Origin: CAYQSU01 sp964420325
Lineage (GTDB): Bacteria; Pseudomonadota; Alphaproteobacteria; Rhodospirillales; Defluviicoccaceae
Assembly (NCBI GenBank): GCA_964420325.1
Contig: CAYQSU010000048.1
Span: 1 to 26,877 of the forward strand
Direction: 5' to 3'
DNA length: 26,877 nucleotides
The first letter of the stretch is position 1; each line of letters opens with the position of its first letter. Both the position numbers and the translations under genes were made by a program. Positions 1-8,093 of this stretch are shown piece after piece. The notes under the pieces were generated by a model, which saw only the letters and a program-made list of their open reading frames with translations, had not been told where the DNA came from and did no database searches.

Positions 1-1737
1 GTGCCGGCCCGGGTTCGCGAACTCCTCGATCTCCTGGCCGAGCCGGAGGTTCGCGACTGGCTGGTCGAGCAGCGAGCGGCCGTGGCTCCGTCCCCGCCGG
101 CGGCCGGGGCGGCGCCGATGCCCTCCAGCCGTCTCGGCGAGCGGATCGCCGCAGTCCGCGGCCACGTGGCGAGGCTCGGCGCGGCGTTGCCGACGCTGCC
201 CGAAGAACTCGAGCGGGCCGGGGTCATCCTGATGCTGGAGTTCCGGGAGCGGGGCCTGCTCCGGATTCTCCTGCTGATCGCCCTTTTCGTCGGCCTCGGC
301 TTCGGCGCCGAGCGGCTCTACTATCGGATGGCAGCCGGGGTGGAGCGGTGGATCGTCGCGCTGCCCCTCGATTCGGTCGAGGAGCGGCTCCGCGCGGTCG
401 GCGTCCGCATCGCCTACGGCCTCGGCATCGTCGCCGCCTTCGCCGTTGGCAGCGTCGGCGCATTCCTGGGGCTCGACTGGCCGCCGCTGTTGCGCGAGAT
501 CGTGCTCGGCTACCTCGTCGCCTTCCTGATGCTCAGGCTCACGCTGGTCGCCGGGCGGTTCGTGCTGGCGCCGGGCGGCGAGCGCTTCCGCATCCTGCCG
601 ATGGCGACGCCGGCCGCCCTATTCTGGCATCGCCGCATCGGGATCCTGGTCGGCTGGCTCGCCTTCGGCTGGGTCACCGTCGGGCTCCTCGACACCCTGG
701 GCGTGGCGCCGGAGGTCCGCCAGATCGCCGCCTACCTACTCGGCCTCGGGCTGCTGGCGGCCGGTCTCGAGGCGGTGTGGCGACGGCCGAGCATGGTGCG
801 GGCGGCAGACGCGCCGCCGGCGCCGTACCGCATCGGCCGCGCCGCCGGCGCATGGCTTCTCTCCGCCTATTTCGTGCTGTTGTGGCTGACGTGGGTGGCG
901 GGCGCGATGGGCGCGTTCTGGCTTGCCGTCGTCGTCGTCGGCCTGCCGGCGGCGGTGGCGGCGATGCAGCGCGCCGTCGATCACATCCTGAGACCGCCGG
1001 GCGCCGGCGAGGCCGCCGTCCAGCCGACCCCACATACGGTGGTCCTGGGCCGCGGGCTTCGCGCCGCCCTCATCGTCGGCGCCGCGCTTCTGCTGGCCCA
1101 CGCCTGGGGCTTGGACCTGGTGGCGATCACCGCGGGCGACACGCTGGCGACGCGGCTCTTGCGCGGGGCCCTCAACGTCGTCGTCATCGTGCTGGTCGCC
1201 GATTTCCTCTGGCACGTCATCAAGGCGCTGATCGACCGCAAGCTCGGCGAGGCGGAGAGCGCCGGCCAGACGGACAGCGAGGAGAAGCGTCGGCGGGCGC
1301 GGCTCCGGACATTGCTGCCAATCCTGCGCAACGTTGCGTTCATCGTGCTGGCGGTGATGGCGGTGCTGATGGCGCTGTCGTCGCTCGGCGTCGACATCGG
1401 CCCGTTGGTCGCCGGCGCCGGCGTCGTCGGCGTCGCCATCGGCTTCGGCGCCCAGACGCTGGTCAAGGACATCATCAGCGGCATGTTCTTCCTTCTCGAC
1501 GACGCCTTCCGCGTCGGCGAGTACATCCAGAGCGGCAGCTATCGGGGCACCGTCGAGTCGTTCAGCCTGCGCTCGGTCAAGCTCCGCCATCACCGGGGGC
1601 CGCTCTACACCGTGCCGTTCGGCGAACTCGGCGCGGTGCAGAACATGAGCCGCGACTGGGTGATCGACAAGCTCACCATCGGCGTCACCTACGACACCGA
1701 CGTCGACAAGGTGAAGAAGCTGATCAAGGAGATCGGC
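1..1737 (+). CDS. MscS-family mechanosensitive ion channel, partial
   Basis: Large MscS-type channel of the inner membrane, expected to open under membrane tension and release solutes on osmotic downshock. The reading frame is open from the first base to the gap. About ten hydrophobic segments precede the conserved MscS core. The pore helix lies at about residues 465-500 (glycine/alanine-rich, with the GVAIGFGAQTLVKD stretch), followed by the beta domain (FRVGEYIQ, VPFGELGAVQN) and the start of the alpha/beta domain (GVTYDTDVDKVKKLI). The N-terminal part is the long multi-helix type seen in large MscS paralogues rather than the 286-residue E. coli MscS. The true start may lie upstream, since the window opens directly on a GTG. 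The C-terminus is lost in the N run; frame-1 residues after the gap do not belong to it. Family call firm, both ends uncertain. Confidence 0.9.
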
Positions 1738-1837
1738 NNNNNNNNNNNNNNNNNNNNNNNNNNNNNNNNNNNNNNNNNNNNNNNNNNNNNNNNNNNNNNN
1801 NNNNNNNNNNNNNNNNNNNNNNNNNNNNNNNNNNNNN
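1738..1837. other. Assembly gap of 100 N
   Basis: Exactly 100 unknown bases, the usual placeholder for a scaffold gap of unknown length. Coding sequence on each side belongs to different families in different frames (MscS in frame 1, Uma2-like in frame 2). The true gap must therefore hide at least the MscS C-terminus and the first half of the Uma2-like gene. Confidence 0.97.
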
Positions 1838-2242
1838 GATCCGATCATCGTCGTCGAGGTCCTGTCGCCGTCGTCGGAAGGGCGCGACGCCGGCGCCAGG
1901 CTCGCCGACTGCGCCCGCGTGCCGTCGGTCCGGCACCATCTGATCGTCGATCCCAGGTCTCGCGTCGTCATTGATCACCGCATCGAGGGCGAGGCCGCCG
2001 TGCGCACTGCCAACTTCCGCTCCGGCACGCCGGCCCTGGAGCCGCCGGGGATCGCCATCGTCGAATTCCCCGACGCCGAGCACTGCGCCGCCTGCAGCCT
2101 GATCCTCGGCGCCGGCGGCGGCGCCGAGCGGCTGCGGACGACGGTGCTGATGACCATGGAGGAGGGCTGGCGGGCGATGCGGAGGGCCCATGACGCCGAG
2201 ACCGGCTACGTGCCGCCTGCGGGTTACGCCAGCTACGGCTGA
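1838..2242 (+). CDS. Uma2-family (DUF820, PD-(D/E)XK fold) protein, 5'-truncated by gap
   Basis: The frame is open from the first base after the gap, so the start is missing. The first part reads DPIIVVEVLSPSSEGRD, then VRHHLIVDPRSRVV, then LEPPGIAI. This matches the second half of Uma2 proteins, a restriction-endonuclease-like fold that is abundant in cyanobacteria and proteobacteria and of poorly known role. The family's usual end is near the PPGI motif. Here about 55 more residues follow (with a CAAC motif and an RTTVLMTMEEGW stretch) that I do not recognise. They may be a family-specific tail or a remnant fusion. A GTG at 1919 is an internal codon, not a convincing start. The stop is 18 nt from the stop of the convergent protease gene. 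Confidence 0.7.
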   Translation, partial: DPIIVVEVLSPSSEGRDAGARLADCARVPSVRHHLIVDPRSRVVIDHRIEGEAAVRTANFRSGTPALEPPGIAIVEFPDAEHCAACSLILGAGGGAERLRTTVLMTMEEGWRAMRRAHDAETGYVPPAGYASYG

Positions 2243-2265
2243 GGGGCCCGGCCGCGCGCCTCAGC
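2238..2265. terminator. Hairpin between convergent genes
   Basis: GCTGAGG (2238-2244) and CCTCAGC (2259-2265) form a perfect 7-bp stem with a 14-nt GC-rich loop. It spans both stop codons of the Uma2-like gene (plus) and the protease gene (minus). There is no T tract on either side, so a bidirectional Rho-independent role is only possible, not shown. Confidence 0.4.
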
Positions 2266-3364
2266 GGGACTCGACGCGGGCGCGGACGGCGCGGATGCGG
2301 CCTTCGCGGAGGATCCGGAGCTCGACCGTTTCGCCGGCGGGGGTGAGACCGACCTTGAGGCGGAGGTCGGAGGCGCCCGCCACCTCCTCGCCGGCGAAGG
2401 CGAGAATGATGTCGCGCGACCGCACGCCGGCGCGTGCCGCCGGCGACCCCGCCGCCACCTCGACGACGAGGGCGCCGTCGGCGCGGTCGAGGCCAAGGGC
2501 GTCGGCGATGTCGGGGGTGACGTCCTGGACCGTGACGCCGAGGTAGCCGCGCCGCACCTCGCCGTGGCGGACGAGCTGGTCCATCACCGAGCGCGCCATC
2601 TTCGCCGGCACCGCGAAGCCGATGCCGACGTTGCCGCCGGCGGGGCCGATGATGGCGGTGTTGATGCCGACCAGCGTGCCGCGGAGATCGACGAGGGCAC
2701 CGCCGGAGTTACCGGGGTTGATCGACGCGTCGGTCTGGATGAAGTCCTCGTAGCCGTGGATGCGGAGACCGCTCCGCCCGAGCGCCGAAACGATGCCGGA
2801 GGTGACGGTCTGGCCCAGGCCGAACGGGTTGCCGATGGCCAGCACGTACTCGCCGACGCGCAGCGCATCGGACTCGCCGAATGGCAGCTCGGTGAGCCCC
2901 TCGGCGTCGATCTTCAGGAGCGCGATGTCGGTCGGTGGGTCGCTGCCGACGAGCCGCGCCGTGAACCGCCGTCGGTCCTTGAGCGTCACCGCGATCTCGG
3001 TCGCCTTGTCGATGACGTGGTGGTTGGTGAGGACGTAGCCGCGTGCGGCATCGACGATCACGCCCGATCCGGCGCTGACCCGCTGCCGCTCCCGCGGCAG
3101 ATCCTCCGGGATGTCGAAGAACCGGCGGAAGAAGGGATCGCGCAGGAGCGGGTTGAGCCGGATCGGCTCGCGGGAGATGACGGCGATGTTGACCACCGCC
3201 GGCGTCACCCGCTCGAGCAGCGGTGCCAGCGTCGGGATGCCGTCCTGGACCAGCGGCTGCGGCGCCGCGCCTCGGGCGGCGAAGGCCACCGCCAGCGCCG
3301 CGAGCAAGGCGGCCGCGGTGATCGCGAGACGAAAGCCGGGACGCGGGTCTCTTCGCATGCTCAT
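2261..3364 (-). CDS. DegS/HtrA-type periplasmic serine protease, single PDZ
   Basis: Trypsin-like HtrA protease of 367 residues. The N-terminus carries a basic patch and one hydrophobic segment (about residues 11-31) serving as signal or anchor. The catalytic triad is visible: H116 (NHHV), D146 (TDIALLKID) and S220 (NPGNSGGALVD). One PDZ domain follows at about residues 265-360 (RRGYLGVTVQDV, GSPAARAGVRSRDIIL). Length and the single PDZ resemble DegS (about 355 aa) rather than DegP with two PDZ domains. The start at MSMRRD is chosen because its ATG overlaps the stop of the upstream methyltransferase gene as ATGA, suggesting translational coupling. The frame stays open further upstream, but that part is low-complexity Arg/Pro/Ala shadow. 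Likely role is envelope quality control or regulated proteolysis; the substrate is unknown. Confidence 0.92.
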   Translation of the reverse strand: MSMRRDPRPGFRLAITAAALLAALAVAFAARGAAPQPLVQDGIPTLAPLLERVTPAVVNIAVISREPIRLNPLLRDPFFRRFFDIPEDLPRERQRVSAGSGVIVDAARGYVLTNHHVIDKATEIAVTLKDRRRFTARLVGSDPPTDIALLKIDAEGLTELPFGESDALRVGEYVLAIGNPFGLGQTVTSGIVSALGRSGLRIHGYEDFIQTDASINPGNSGGALVDLRGTLVGINTAIIGPAGGNVGIGFAVPAKMARSVMDQLVRHGEVRRGYLGVTVQDVTPDIADALGLDRADGALVVEVAAGSPAARAGVRSRDIILAFAGEEVAGASDLRLKVGLTPAGETVELRILREGRIRAVRARVESR

Positions 3365-4074
3365 GGCTTGTCCCGTGGCTGGCGGAAGACGGCGAGGAAA
3401 CTGGTGCCGAGAAGGGCCGAGGCGAGGCCGCCGGGATCGCGGAAGCGCAGCCCGAGCGGCTGGAAGAGGGTGCAGAGCAAGTCCTCGGCAAGGCCGGCAC
3501 GGCGGGCGATGCCGGCGACCTCGCCGACCGGGTGCTCGACGAGCGGCACCCGCGCCCGGCCGAGGGCATCGAAGAGGGCGAGGGCGAGACGGTGCAGGGG
3601 CGCCCGGTGGTTGCGCCAGACCAGCACGATCCGCCCGCCCGGCCGGACGACGCGGGCGAGCTCCGCGACCAGCGCGGCGACGTCCTCGCCGCGGCACTGC
3701 TGCAGGAACTCGATGCAGGTTGCGGTATCGAACGCGCCGTCGCGGAAGGGGAGGGCGAAGGCGTTGCCCTGCACCGCCTGCAGGCCGTTGCGCCGGGCGC
3801 CCTCGCAGGCGGACCGGTTGTAGTCGAGGCCGACGACGGCGATGCCGGAACGCACCAGCGGCAGGGTGACGAGGCCGAAGCCGCCGGCGACGTCGAGGAC
3901 GAGACCGGGGTCGGCACCGACCGCCTCGAGGACGAGCCGCCGTTCCTGGCGGAAGAGGAACGGCGAGAGGTAGCCGGACGCGCGCGGATCGTCCGGCGGA
4001 TAGCGCCCGGCCCAGCGCTCGTAGACCCGGTCGGCGCCGGCGTCCGCGACCCTGCCGCCCGCGCGCGCAGCCAT
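3361..4074 (-). CDS. Class I SAM-dependent methyltransferase (Methyltransf_11 type)
   Basis: A 237-residue Rossmann-fold methyltransferase. SAM-binding motif I is VLDVAGGFG (residues about 60-68), the acidic end of beta 2 is VVGLDYN, motif II is the FDTATCIEFLQQ stretch, and post-motif III is RVVRPGGRIVLVWRN. The substrate cannot be read from sequence. It sits second in a minus-strand operon: its ATG is one base after the stop of the FemAB-like gene, and its TGA overlaps the ATG of the protease gene. In this envelope context a small lipid, quinone or sugar acceptor is plausible, but that is inference. Confidence 0.85.
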   Translation of the reverse strand: MAARAGGRVADAGADRVYERWAGRYPPDDPRASGYLSPFLFRQERRLVLEAVGADPGLVLDVAGGFGLVTLPLVRSGIAVVGLDYNRSACEGARRNGLQAVQGNAFALPFRDGAFDTATCIEFLQQCRGEDVAALVAELARVVRPGGRIVLVWRNHRAPLHRLALALFDALGRARVPLVEHPVGEVAGIARRAGLAEDLLCTLFQPLGLRFRDPGGLASALLGTSFLAVFRQPRDKP

Positions 4075-4075
4075 C

Positions 4076-5080
4076 TCAGAAATCCGCGAGATGGCGGCAG
4101 AGCCGGCCGCCGAGGGGTCGTGCGACGGCGGCGGGCAACAGCCGCCACAGCGTCGTCGCCGTGGCATAGCGCGCGTAGACGTCGACGGGCCGGGGCCGCA
4201 GCATCGCGATCGCCACCGGCACGGCGCCCCACTGCGCCTTGAACCGGTAGGTGGGGCTTTCGTACGGCGAGCGGCCGAAGTCCAGGATCGCGCAGCCCTG
4301 CGCCCGGCTGGCCGCGATCGCCCGCCAGTAGAGGAGGTGGTTGGGCGACCGGTCGAAGGCCGCCGGATCGGCCGCCATCCACGGCACCCACGCGAGGCTC
4401 GCGTCGAAAAGCAGGAGCAGGGCGGCGGCGAGGCGGCCGTGGAGGGACAGCAGGATGAAGGTGAGCCCGATGGCGGCATCCGCGGCGAGGCCGACGAAGA
4501 AGCGCTCCGGCAGGGTCGGTACGCCGTGGCGACGGTGCAGGGTGTCGGCAACGAAGCGGTGGAAGCGGCGGGCAAGCCGGGCATCGCGCCCTTCTTCGAC
4601 CGTGAAGCCGGCGCGCCACGCCTGCTTCAGCTTGCGCCGGCAGGCGGGCTTGATGACGCGGGCGAGGATCTCGTCCTCGCTCAGTCCGGCCAGCCAGACG
4701 CGGACGGCCACCGGCCCGCCCGGCTCGATGGCGCCGCCGGGATCGAGGGCGCGGATCAGGTAGGGACGGCCGCCCGCCTCCGCCACCAGCGGCGCGCAGT
4801 CGGCGCGGACCACGTCGGTGGCATTGAGGAAGGGCAGGTAGGACAGGGTCGCCCGGCCGGGGACGAGCGATGGCACGACGAGGAACGGTCCGGCACGGGC
4901 GTACCCGAACTGGTCGGCGACGAGGTCGCGCCAAGCCGCTACGAACGCGCTCGAGTGCGGCCGGCCGAGCGGTGCCGGGTCTCGCCTGTCCTCGCGGATG
5001 GTTGCCTGCAACGAAAGCGGACTGGACAACTGCACCGGTTCCCGTTTTGGTATGCGGCCGACGGCGGTTGCCTTCCTCAT
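4076..5080 (-). CDS. FemAB-like / CelD-like GNAT-fold acyltransferase
   Basis: Protein of 334 residues with the double-GNAT look of FemAB/BioF2-like transferases. The C-terminal half carries the most telling stretch: HLLYWRAIAASRAQG, then ILDFGRSPYESPTYRFKAQWGA, which closely follows the FemAB-related family found beside PEP-CTERM/exosortase polysaccharide loci. Such proteins transfer acyl or aminoacyl groups, but the donor and acceptor here are unknown. The ATG at 5080 is preferred; an in-frame ATG at 5119 would overlap the divergent flippase gene, whose ATG is at 5098. It heads an operon with the methyltransferase (1-nt spacing) and protease genes. Only 17 bp separate the two divergent starts, so promoters must lie inside coding sequence or transcription starts elsewhere. 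Confidence 0.78.
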   Translation of the reverse strand: MRKATAVGRIPKREPVQLSSPLSLQATIREDRRDPAPLGRPHSSAFVAAWRDLVADQFGYARAGPFLVVPSLVPGRATLSYLPFLNATDVVRADCAPLVAEAGGRPYLIRALDPGGAIEPGGPVAVRVWLAGLSEDEILARVIKPACRRKLKQAWRAGFTVEEGRDARLARRFHRFVADTLHRRHGVPTLPERFFVGLAADAAIGLTFILLSLHGRLAAALLLLFDASLAWVPWMAADPAAFDRSPNHLLYWRAIAASRAQGCAILDFGRSPYESPTYRFKAQWGAVPVAIAMLRPRPVDVYARYATATTLWRLLPAAVARPLGGRLCRHLADF

Positions 5081-5097
5081 AGCCGATACGAGCGCCG

Positions 5098-6099
5098 ATG
5101 CCCAGCAGGGGACGATCACGGAAAGGCACTGCCGGGCTGTGGACCGCTTCGGCGCTGGTGTCCGGCGGTGCCCTGGCGCTGTTGCTGTCGCAGGTGGAGC
5201 TCGACCACGTCGGGCGCCTTGCCGGCGCGGTCGAGGTGCGCTTTCTGTTGCTGGCGCTGGTGATGATCGTCGTCGAGACCGTGGCCGCGGCGGTGCGCCT
5301 GAAGATCCTCCTGCCCCGTCGGCCCGGCGCCGGGATCGCCGGCTGTCTTCGCATCACCAATCTGCACGCCGTGTACCTGGTGCTGTTGCCGGCGCGGCTG
5401 GGGGAGATCGCCTATCTGTTCCTGCTCACGCGCGTTGCCGGCCAGCGGGCGGGGGCCGCCGTCGGCAACCTCGTCTACCAGCGGCTCTCCGACGTGGCGA
5501 TGGTCGCGTTCCTGTTCGCCCTGGCGCTGTTGCTCGTGGCCGGCGGCGGAGAGGCTCCGGCGACGCTGTCGGCCGGCATCGGCGCGGTGATGGCGATGCT
5601 CGTGACGGGTTGGCTCGGCGTCAACCGCATCGCCACCGCCGTCGCCGCCACGGCGCGCCGCGTCCTCGGGCGCCGCGGACGGGTGCGGGGGGGCGTGCTG
5701 CGCGGGGCGCTGCAGGCGCGGCGGTGGACCCGGCAGGTGACGGACGTCTCCCTTCGGCTCGGCGTCATCGCCCTGACGGCGGTCGCCTGGATCGCGGCGA
5801 CCGCCGCTGTCGGGTTTCTGTTTCGCGCCTTCGGCGCGCCCCTCGATCTCGGCCAGATGGTGTTCGCCGGCATCGCCATCCAGCTCATCGGCGCGCTCCC
5901 GGTGTACACCATCGGCGGCCTCGGGGTGACCGAGGCGGGTCTCGCCGGGCTGCTCGTCCTGTTCGGTCTTGAGCCGGCGGCGGCGGTGGCGCTGGCGCTG
6001 GCGGTGCGGCTCGGTCTGGTGGCGGGGCAGCTCGTGGTCTTTCTCCTGCTGTCGCCGCTGCACATCATGGCGCCTCAGCGGGCGGCCGCGGCGCCGTAG
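5098..6099 (+). CDS. LPG-synthase-type flippase membrane protein (UPF0104/YbhN, PF03706)
   Basis: Integral membrane protein of 333 residues with about eight hydrophobic helices. The signature region NLHAVYLVLLPARLGEIAY with the following YQRLSDV is typical of the transmembrane half of MprF (the lysyl-phosphatidylglycerol flippase) and of AglD/YbhN homologues. The second half carries the family's glycine motif (GALPVYTIGGLGVTEAG). The cytosolic aminoacyltransferase domain of MprF is absent, so this is a stand-alone flippase-like protein that may translocate a modified lipid. Its start is weakly supported (no clear Shine-Dalgarno). The last 25 nt overlap the convergent deacetylase gene. Confidence 0.85.
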   Translation: MPSRGRSRKGTAGLWTASALVSGGALALLLSQVELDHVGRLAGAVEVRFLLLALVMIVVETVAAAVRLKILLPRRPGAGIAGCLRITNLHAVYLVLLPARLGEIAYLFLLTRVAGQRAGAAVGNLVYQRLSDVAMVAFLFALALLLVAGGGEAPATLSAGIGAVMAMLVTGWLGVNRIATAVAATARRVLGRRGRVRGGVLRGALQARRWTRQVTDVSLRLGVIALTAVAWIAATAAVGFLFRAFGAPLDLGQMVFAGIAIQLIGALPVYTIGGLGVTEAGLAGLLVLFGLEPAAAVALALAVRLGLVAGQLVVFLLLSPLHIMAPQRAAAAP

Positions 6100-6926
6100 A
6101 CGGGAGCCTGGTCGAACTCGCCGGCGGCGATGCGGAGGGCCAAGGGTGGCGCGAACCCGAGCGCGATCACCCCGGCCATGCGCCGGTAGGTCCCGCGCCG
6201 GTTGAGCGACAACAGGAGGGAGGTCAGGAGACCCGTACCCTCGAAGCGCACCAGGCCCTCGTCGCCGTCGAAATCGAACGGATGGCAGTAGGTCCAGAGA
6301 CACTGGCCCTGGCTCTGCACGGCGAGCCGTCGCGTCAGCGAAGGCGGCAGGTAGCGAAGGTAGATGCCGCCGAGGTAGGGAAACGAGAGCGGACCCAGCC
6401 GCGCCACCGGGCAGGGCAGCTCCAGAAGACCGACCGGCCAGCGGAACGGACGGCGGGGCGCGCTCGGGAAGCCGAACAGGGGATTGGCGGCCGGCATCAC
6501 GCTCGAGGAGTAGCGGAAGCCGAGTGCGGCGAGGATGTCGACCGCCCACAGCGTTCGCGGCGTGAGCGAGAAGATGGGGGCGCGGTAGCCGGTCACCGCG
6601 GTTCCCGCCACGTCCTCGATAACGGCCTTCGCGCATGCCGTGTCGTCGCCGAAACGCTCCGGGTCCTCGTGGTCGAGCGGACGGTGACGGAGGCCGTGGC
6701 AGCCGATCTCGTGTCCGCGGTCGGCGAGCCCGCGGACGAGATCGGGGTGTTCCCGGGCGACCTCGCCGACCACGAACACGCTCGCCTTGACCGAGCGTTC
6801 GGCGAGGAAGTCGGCGATGCCGGCGACGGTGCGCCGCAGACCCTCGTGGCCTCTTCCCGGCGGTCTGTGATCCTCGAGATCGAGGGTCACGGTGATGGCG
6901 GAGCCGCCGCCGGAGGCCGTCGTCAT
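6075..6926 (-). CDS. Polysaccharide deacetylase (NodB fold, PEP-CTERM-locus-like)
   Basis: Carbohydrate esterase family 4 type deacetylase of 283 residues. It shows the first acidic motif TLDLEDH, the metal-binding HEIGCHGLRH (His pair with the spacing of the classical SHTWSH), and GYRAPIFSLT as third motif. The C-terminal parts LGGIYLRYLP and YCHPFDFD resemble the DUF3473-bearing subfamily associated with exosortase polysaccharide loci. It would remove N-acetyl or formyl groups from a surface sugar. The ATG at 6926 is used; an in-frame GTG at 6953 would add nine residues, and neither has a strong ribosome-binding site. There is no signal peptide, so it may act in the cytosol or be exported otherwise. 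It overlaps the flippase gene tail-to-tail. Confidence 0.87.
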   Translation of the reverse strand: MTTASGGGSAITVTLDLEDHRPPGRGHEGLRRTVAGIADFLAERSVKASVFVVGEVAREHPDLVRGLADRGHEIGCHGLRHRPLDHEDPERFGDDTACAKAVIEDVAGTAVTGYRAPIFSLTPRTLWAVDILAALGFRYSSSVMPAANPLFGFPSAPRRPFRWPVGLLELPCPVARLGPLSFPYLGGIYLRYLPPSLTRRLAVQSQGQCLWTYCHPFDFDGDEGLVRFEGTGLLTSLLLSLNRRGTYRRMAGVIALGFAPPLALRIAAGEFDQAPVYGAAAAR

Positions 6927-7004
6927 CGATGCGTCATCTTGCAGGGTCGACACCTTTGGGGGACACTATCCAGTGGGAGCGCAGAGTTCTGGGGACGTGA
7001 AGGG

Positions 7005-8093
7005 ATGCCGAGGGCCGGCCCATACGTGATTCGCGGTTTCTCCGACCTCGATCTGCCGCCGCTGGCCGCGGCGCCGGTGGTCGCCGTCGTCGTGCCCTGC
7101 TATCGCGTGCGCTCGCAGGTGCTGGAGACGCTCGCCGGCATCGGGCCAGAGGTCTCGTACATCTTCGCCGTCGACGACGCCTGTCCAGAGGGCAGCGGCG
7201 AGCTGATCGAACGGGAGTGCCGGGACCGCAGGGTCAAGGTGCTCCACCATGCCGAGAACCAGGGTGTCGGCGGCGCGATGATCACCGGCTTTCATGCGGC
7301 CATGGAGACCGACGCCACGGTCGTCGTCAAGCTGGACGGCGACGGCCAGATGGACCCAGCACTGATTCCGGCGATCGTCGCGCCGATCGCCCAGGGCCTC
7401 AGCGACTGCGTCAAGGGCAACCGCTTCTTCAATCCCGAGGACGTCGTCGAGATGCCGCGCAAGCGGCTGTTCGGCAATGCGGTCCTGTCGTTCATGACCA
7501 AGCTGTCTTCCGGCTACTGGTCGGTGATGGACCCGACCAACGGCTTCGTCGCCATATCGCTGCCGGTGCTGCGGCTGCTGCCGTTGCACAAGCTGAGCCG
7601 CCGCTACTTCTTCGAAAGCGACCTCCTGTTTCGCCTCAACACCATCCGCGCGGTGGTTCACGATCTGCCGATGCGGGCGCGCTACCGCGGTGAGAGGAGC
7701 AGCCTGCGCATCCGCCATGTCTGGCTGCCGTTCTTCATCGGCCATTTCAAGAACACCCTGCGGAGGGTCGTTTACGGCTACTTCCTTCGCGGCTTTTCCC
7801 TGGCCTCGATCGAGCTGGCGCTGAGCCTGCCGCTGATCCTGTTCGGAGCGTCCTACGGTCTCGCCCACTGGATCGCCAACCTCGGCACCGATGCCGAGAC
7901 GCCCGCCGGAACGGTGATGCTGGCGGCGCTGCCGATCATTCTGGGCGCGCAGTTCCTGCTGGCGTTCCTCAACCACGACATCCAGGCGGAGCCGCGATTG
8001 CCGCTGGTGCGCCTGCTCAGCCGGTCGAGCGCTGCCCAAGACGCCTCGCCGCCGATCGCCGCGTCCCGGCCGTCATACGACCTCGCCGACTGA
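7005..8093 (+). CDS. GT2 glycosyltransferase with C-terminal membrane helices (DPM1/GtrB-like)
   Basis: GT-A fold transferase of 362 residues. The nucleotide-sugar site starts with VVAVVVPCYR (about residues 25-34) and the metal-binding D-x-D is D111-G-D113 in KLDGDGQMDP. The acceptor region contains MDPTNGFVAIS and the FFESDLLFRLN stretch usual in polyprenyl-phosphate glycosyltransferases. Two hydrophobic segments lie near residues 275-298 and 305-325, matching the membrane-anchored GtrB/ArnC-like architecture. The expected reaction is transfer of a sugar to polyprenyl phosphate or a lipid. The ATG is preceded closely by GAAGGG. The frame continues upstream to 6282, but that is the antisense of the deacetylase gene. 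The last 21 nt overlap the convergent acetyltransferase gene. Confidence 0.9.
   Translation: MPRAGPYVIRGFSDLDLPPLAAAPVVAVVVPCYRVRSQVLETLAGIGPEVSYIFAVDDACPEGSGELIERECRDRRVKVLHHAENQGVGGAMITGFHAAMETDATVVVKLDGDGQMDPALIPAIVAPIAQGLSDCVKGNRFFNPEDVVEMPRKRLFGNAVLSFMTKLSSGYWSVMDPTNGFVAISLPVLRLLPLHKLSRRYFFESDLLFRLNTIRAVVHDLPMRARYRGERSSLRIRHVWLPFFIGHFKNTLRRVVYGYFLRGFSLASIELALSLPLILFGASYGLAHWIANLGTDAETPAGTVMLAALPIILGAQFLLAFLNHDIQAEPRLPLVRLLSRSSAAQDASPPIAASRPSYDLAD

Noticed and set aside
2709..5360. A continuous minus-strand frame of 883 codons across the protease, methyltransferase and FemAB-like genes.
   Set aside because: Its sequence is Arg/Pro/Ala low-complexity typical of a shifted frame in GC-rich DNA; the true genes with recognisable motifs lie in other frames of the same strand.
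6282..7004. N-terminal extension of the GT2 glycosyltransferase back to 6282.
   Set aside because: The added 241 residues are the antisense of the deacetylase gene and are unlike GT2 N-termini.
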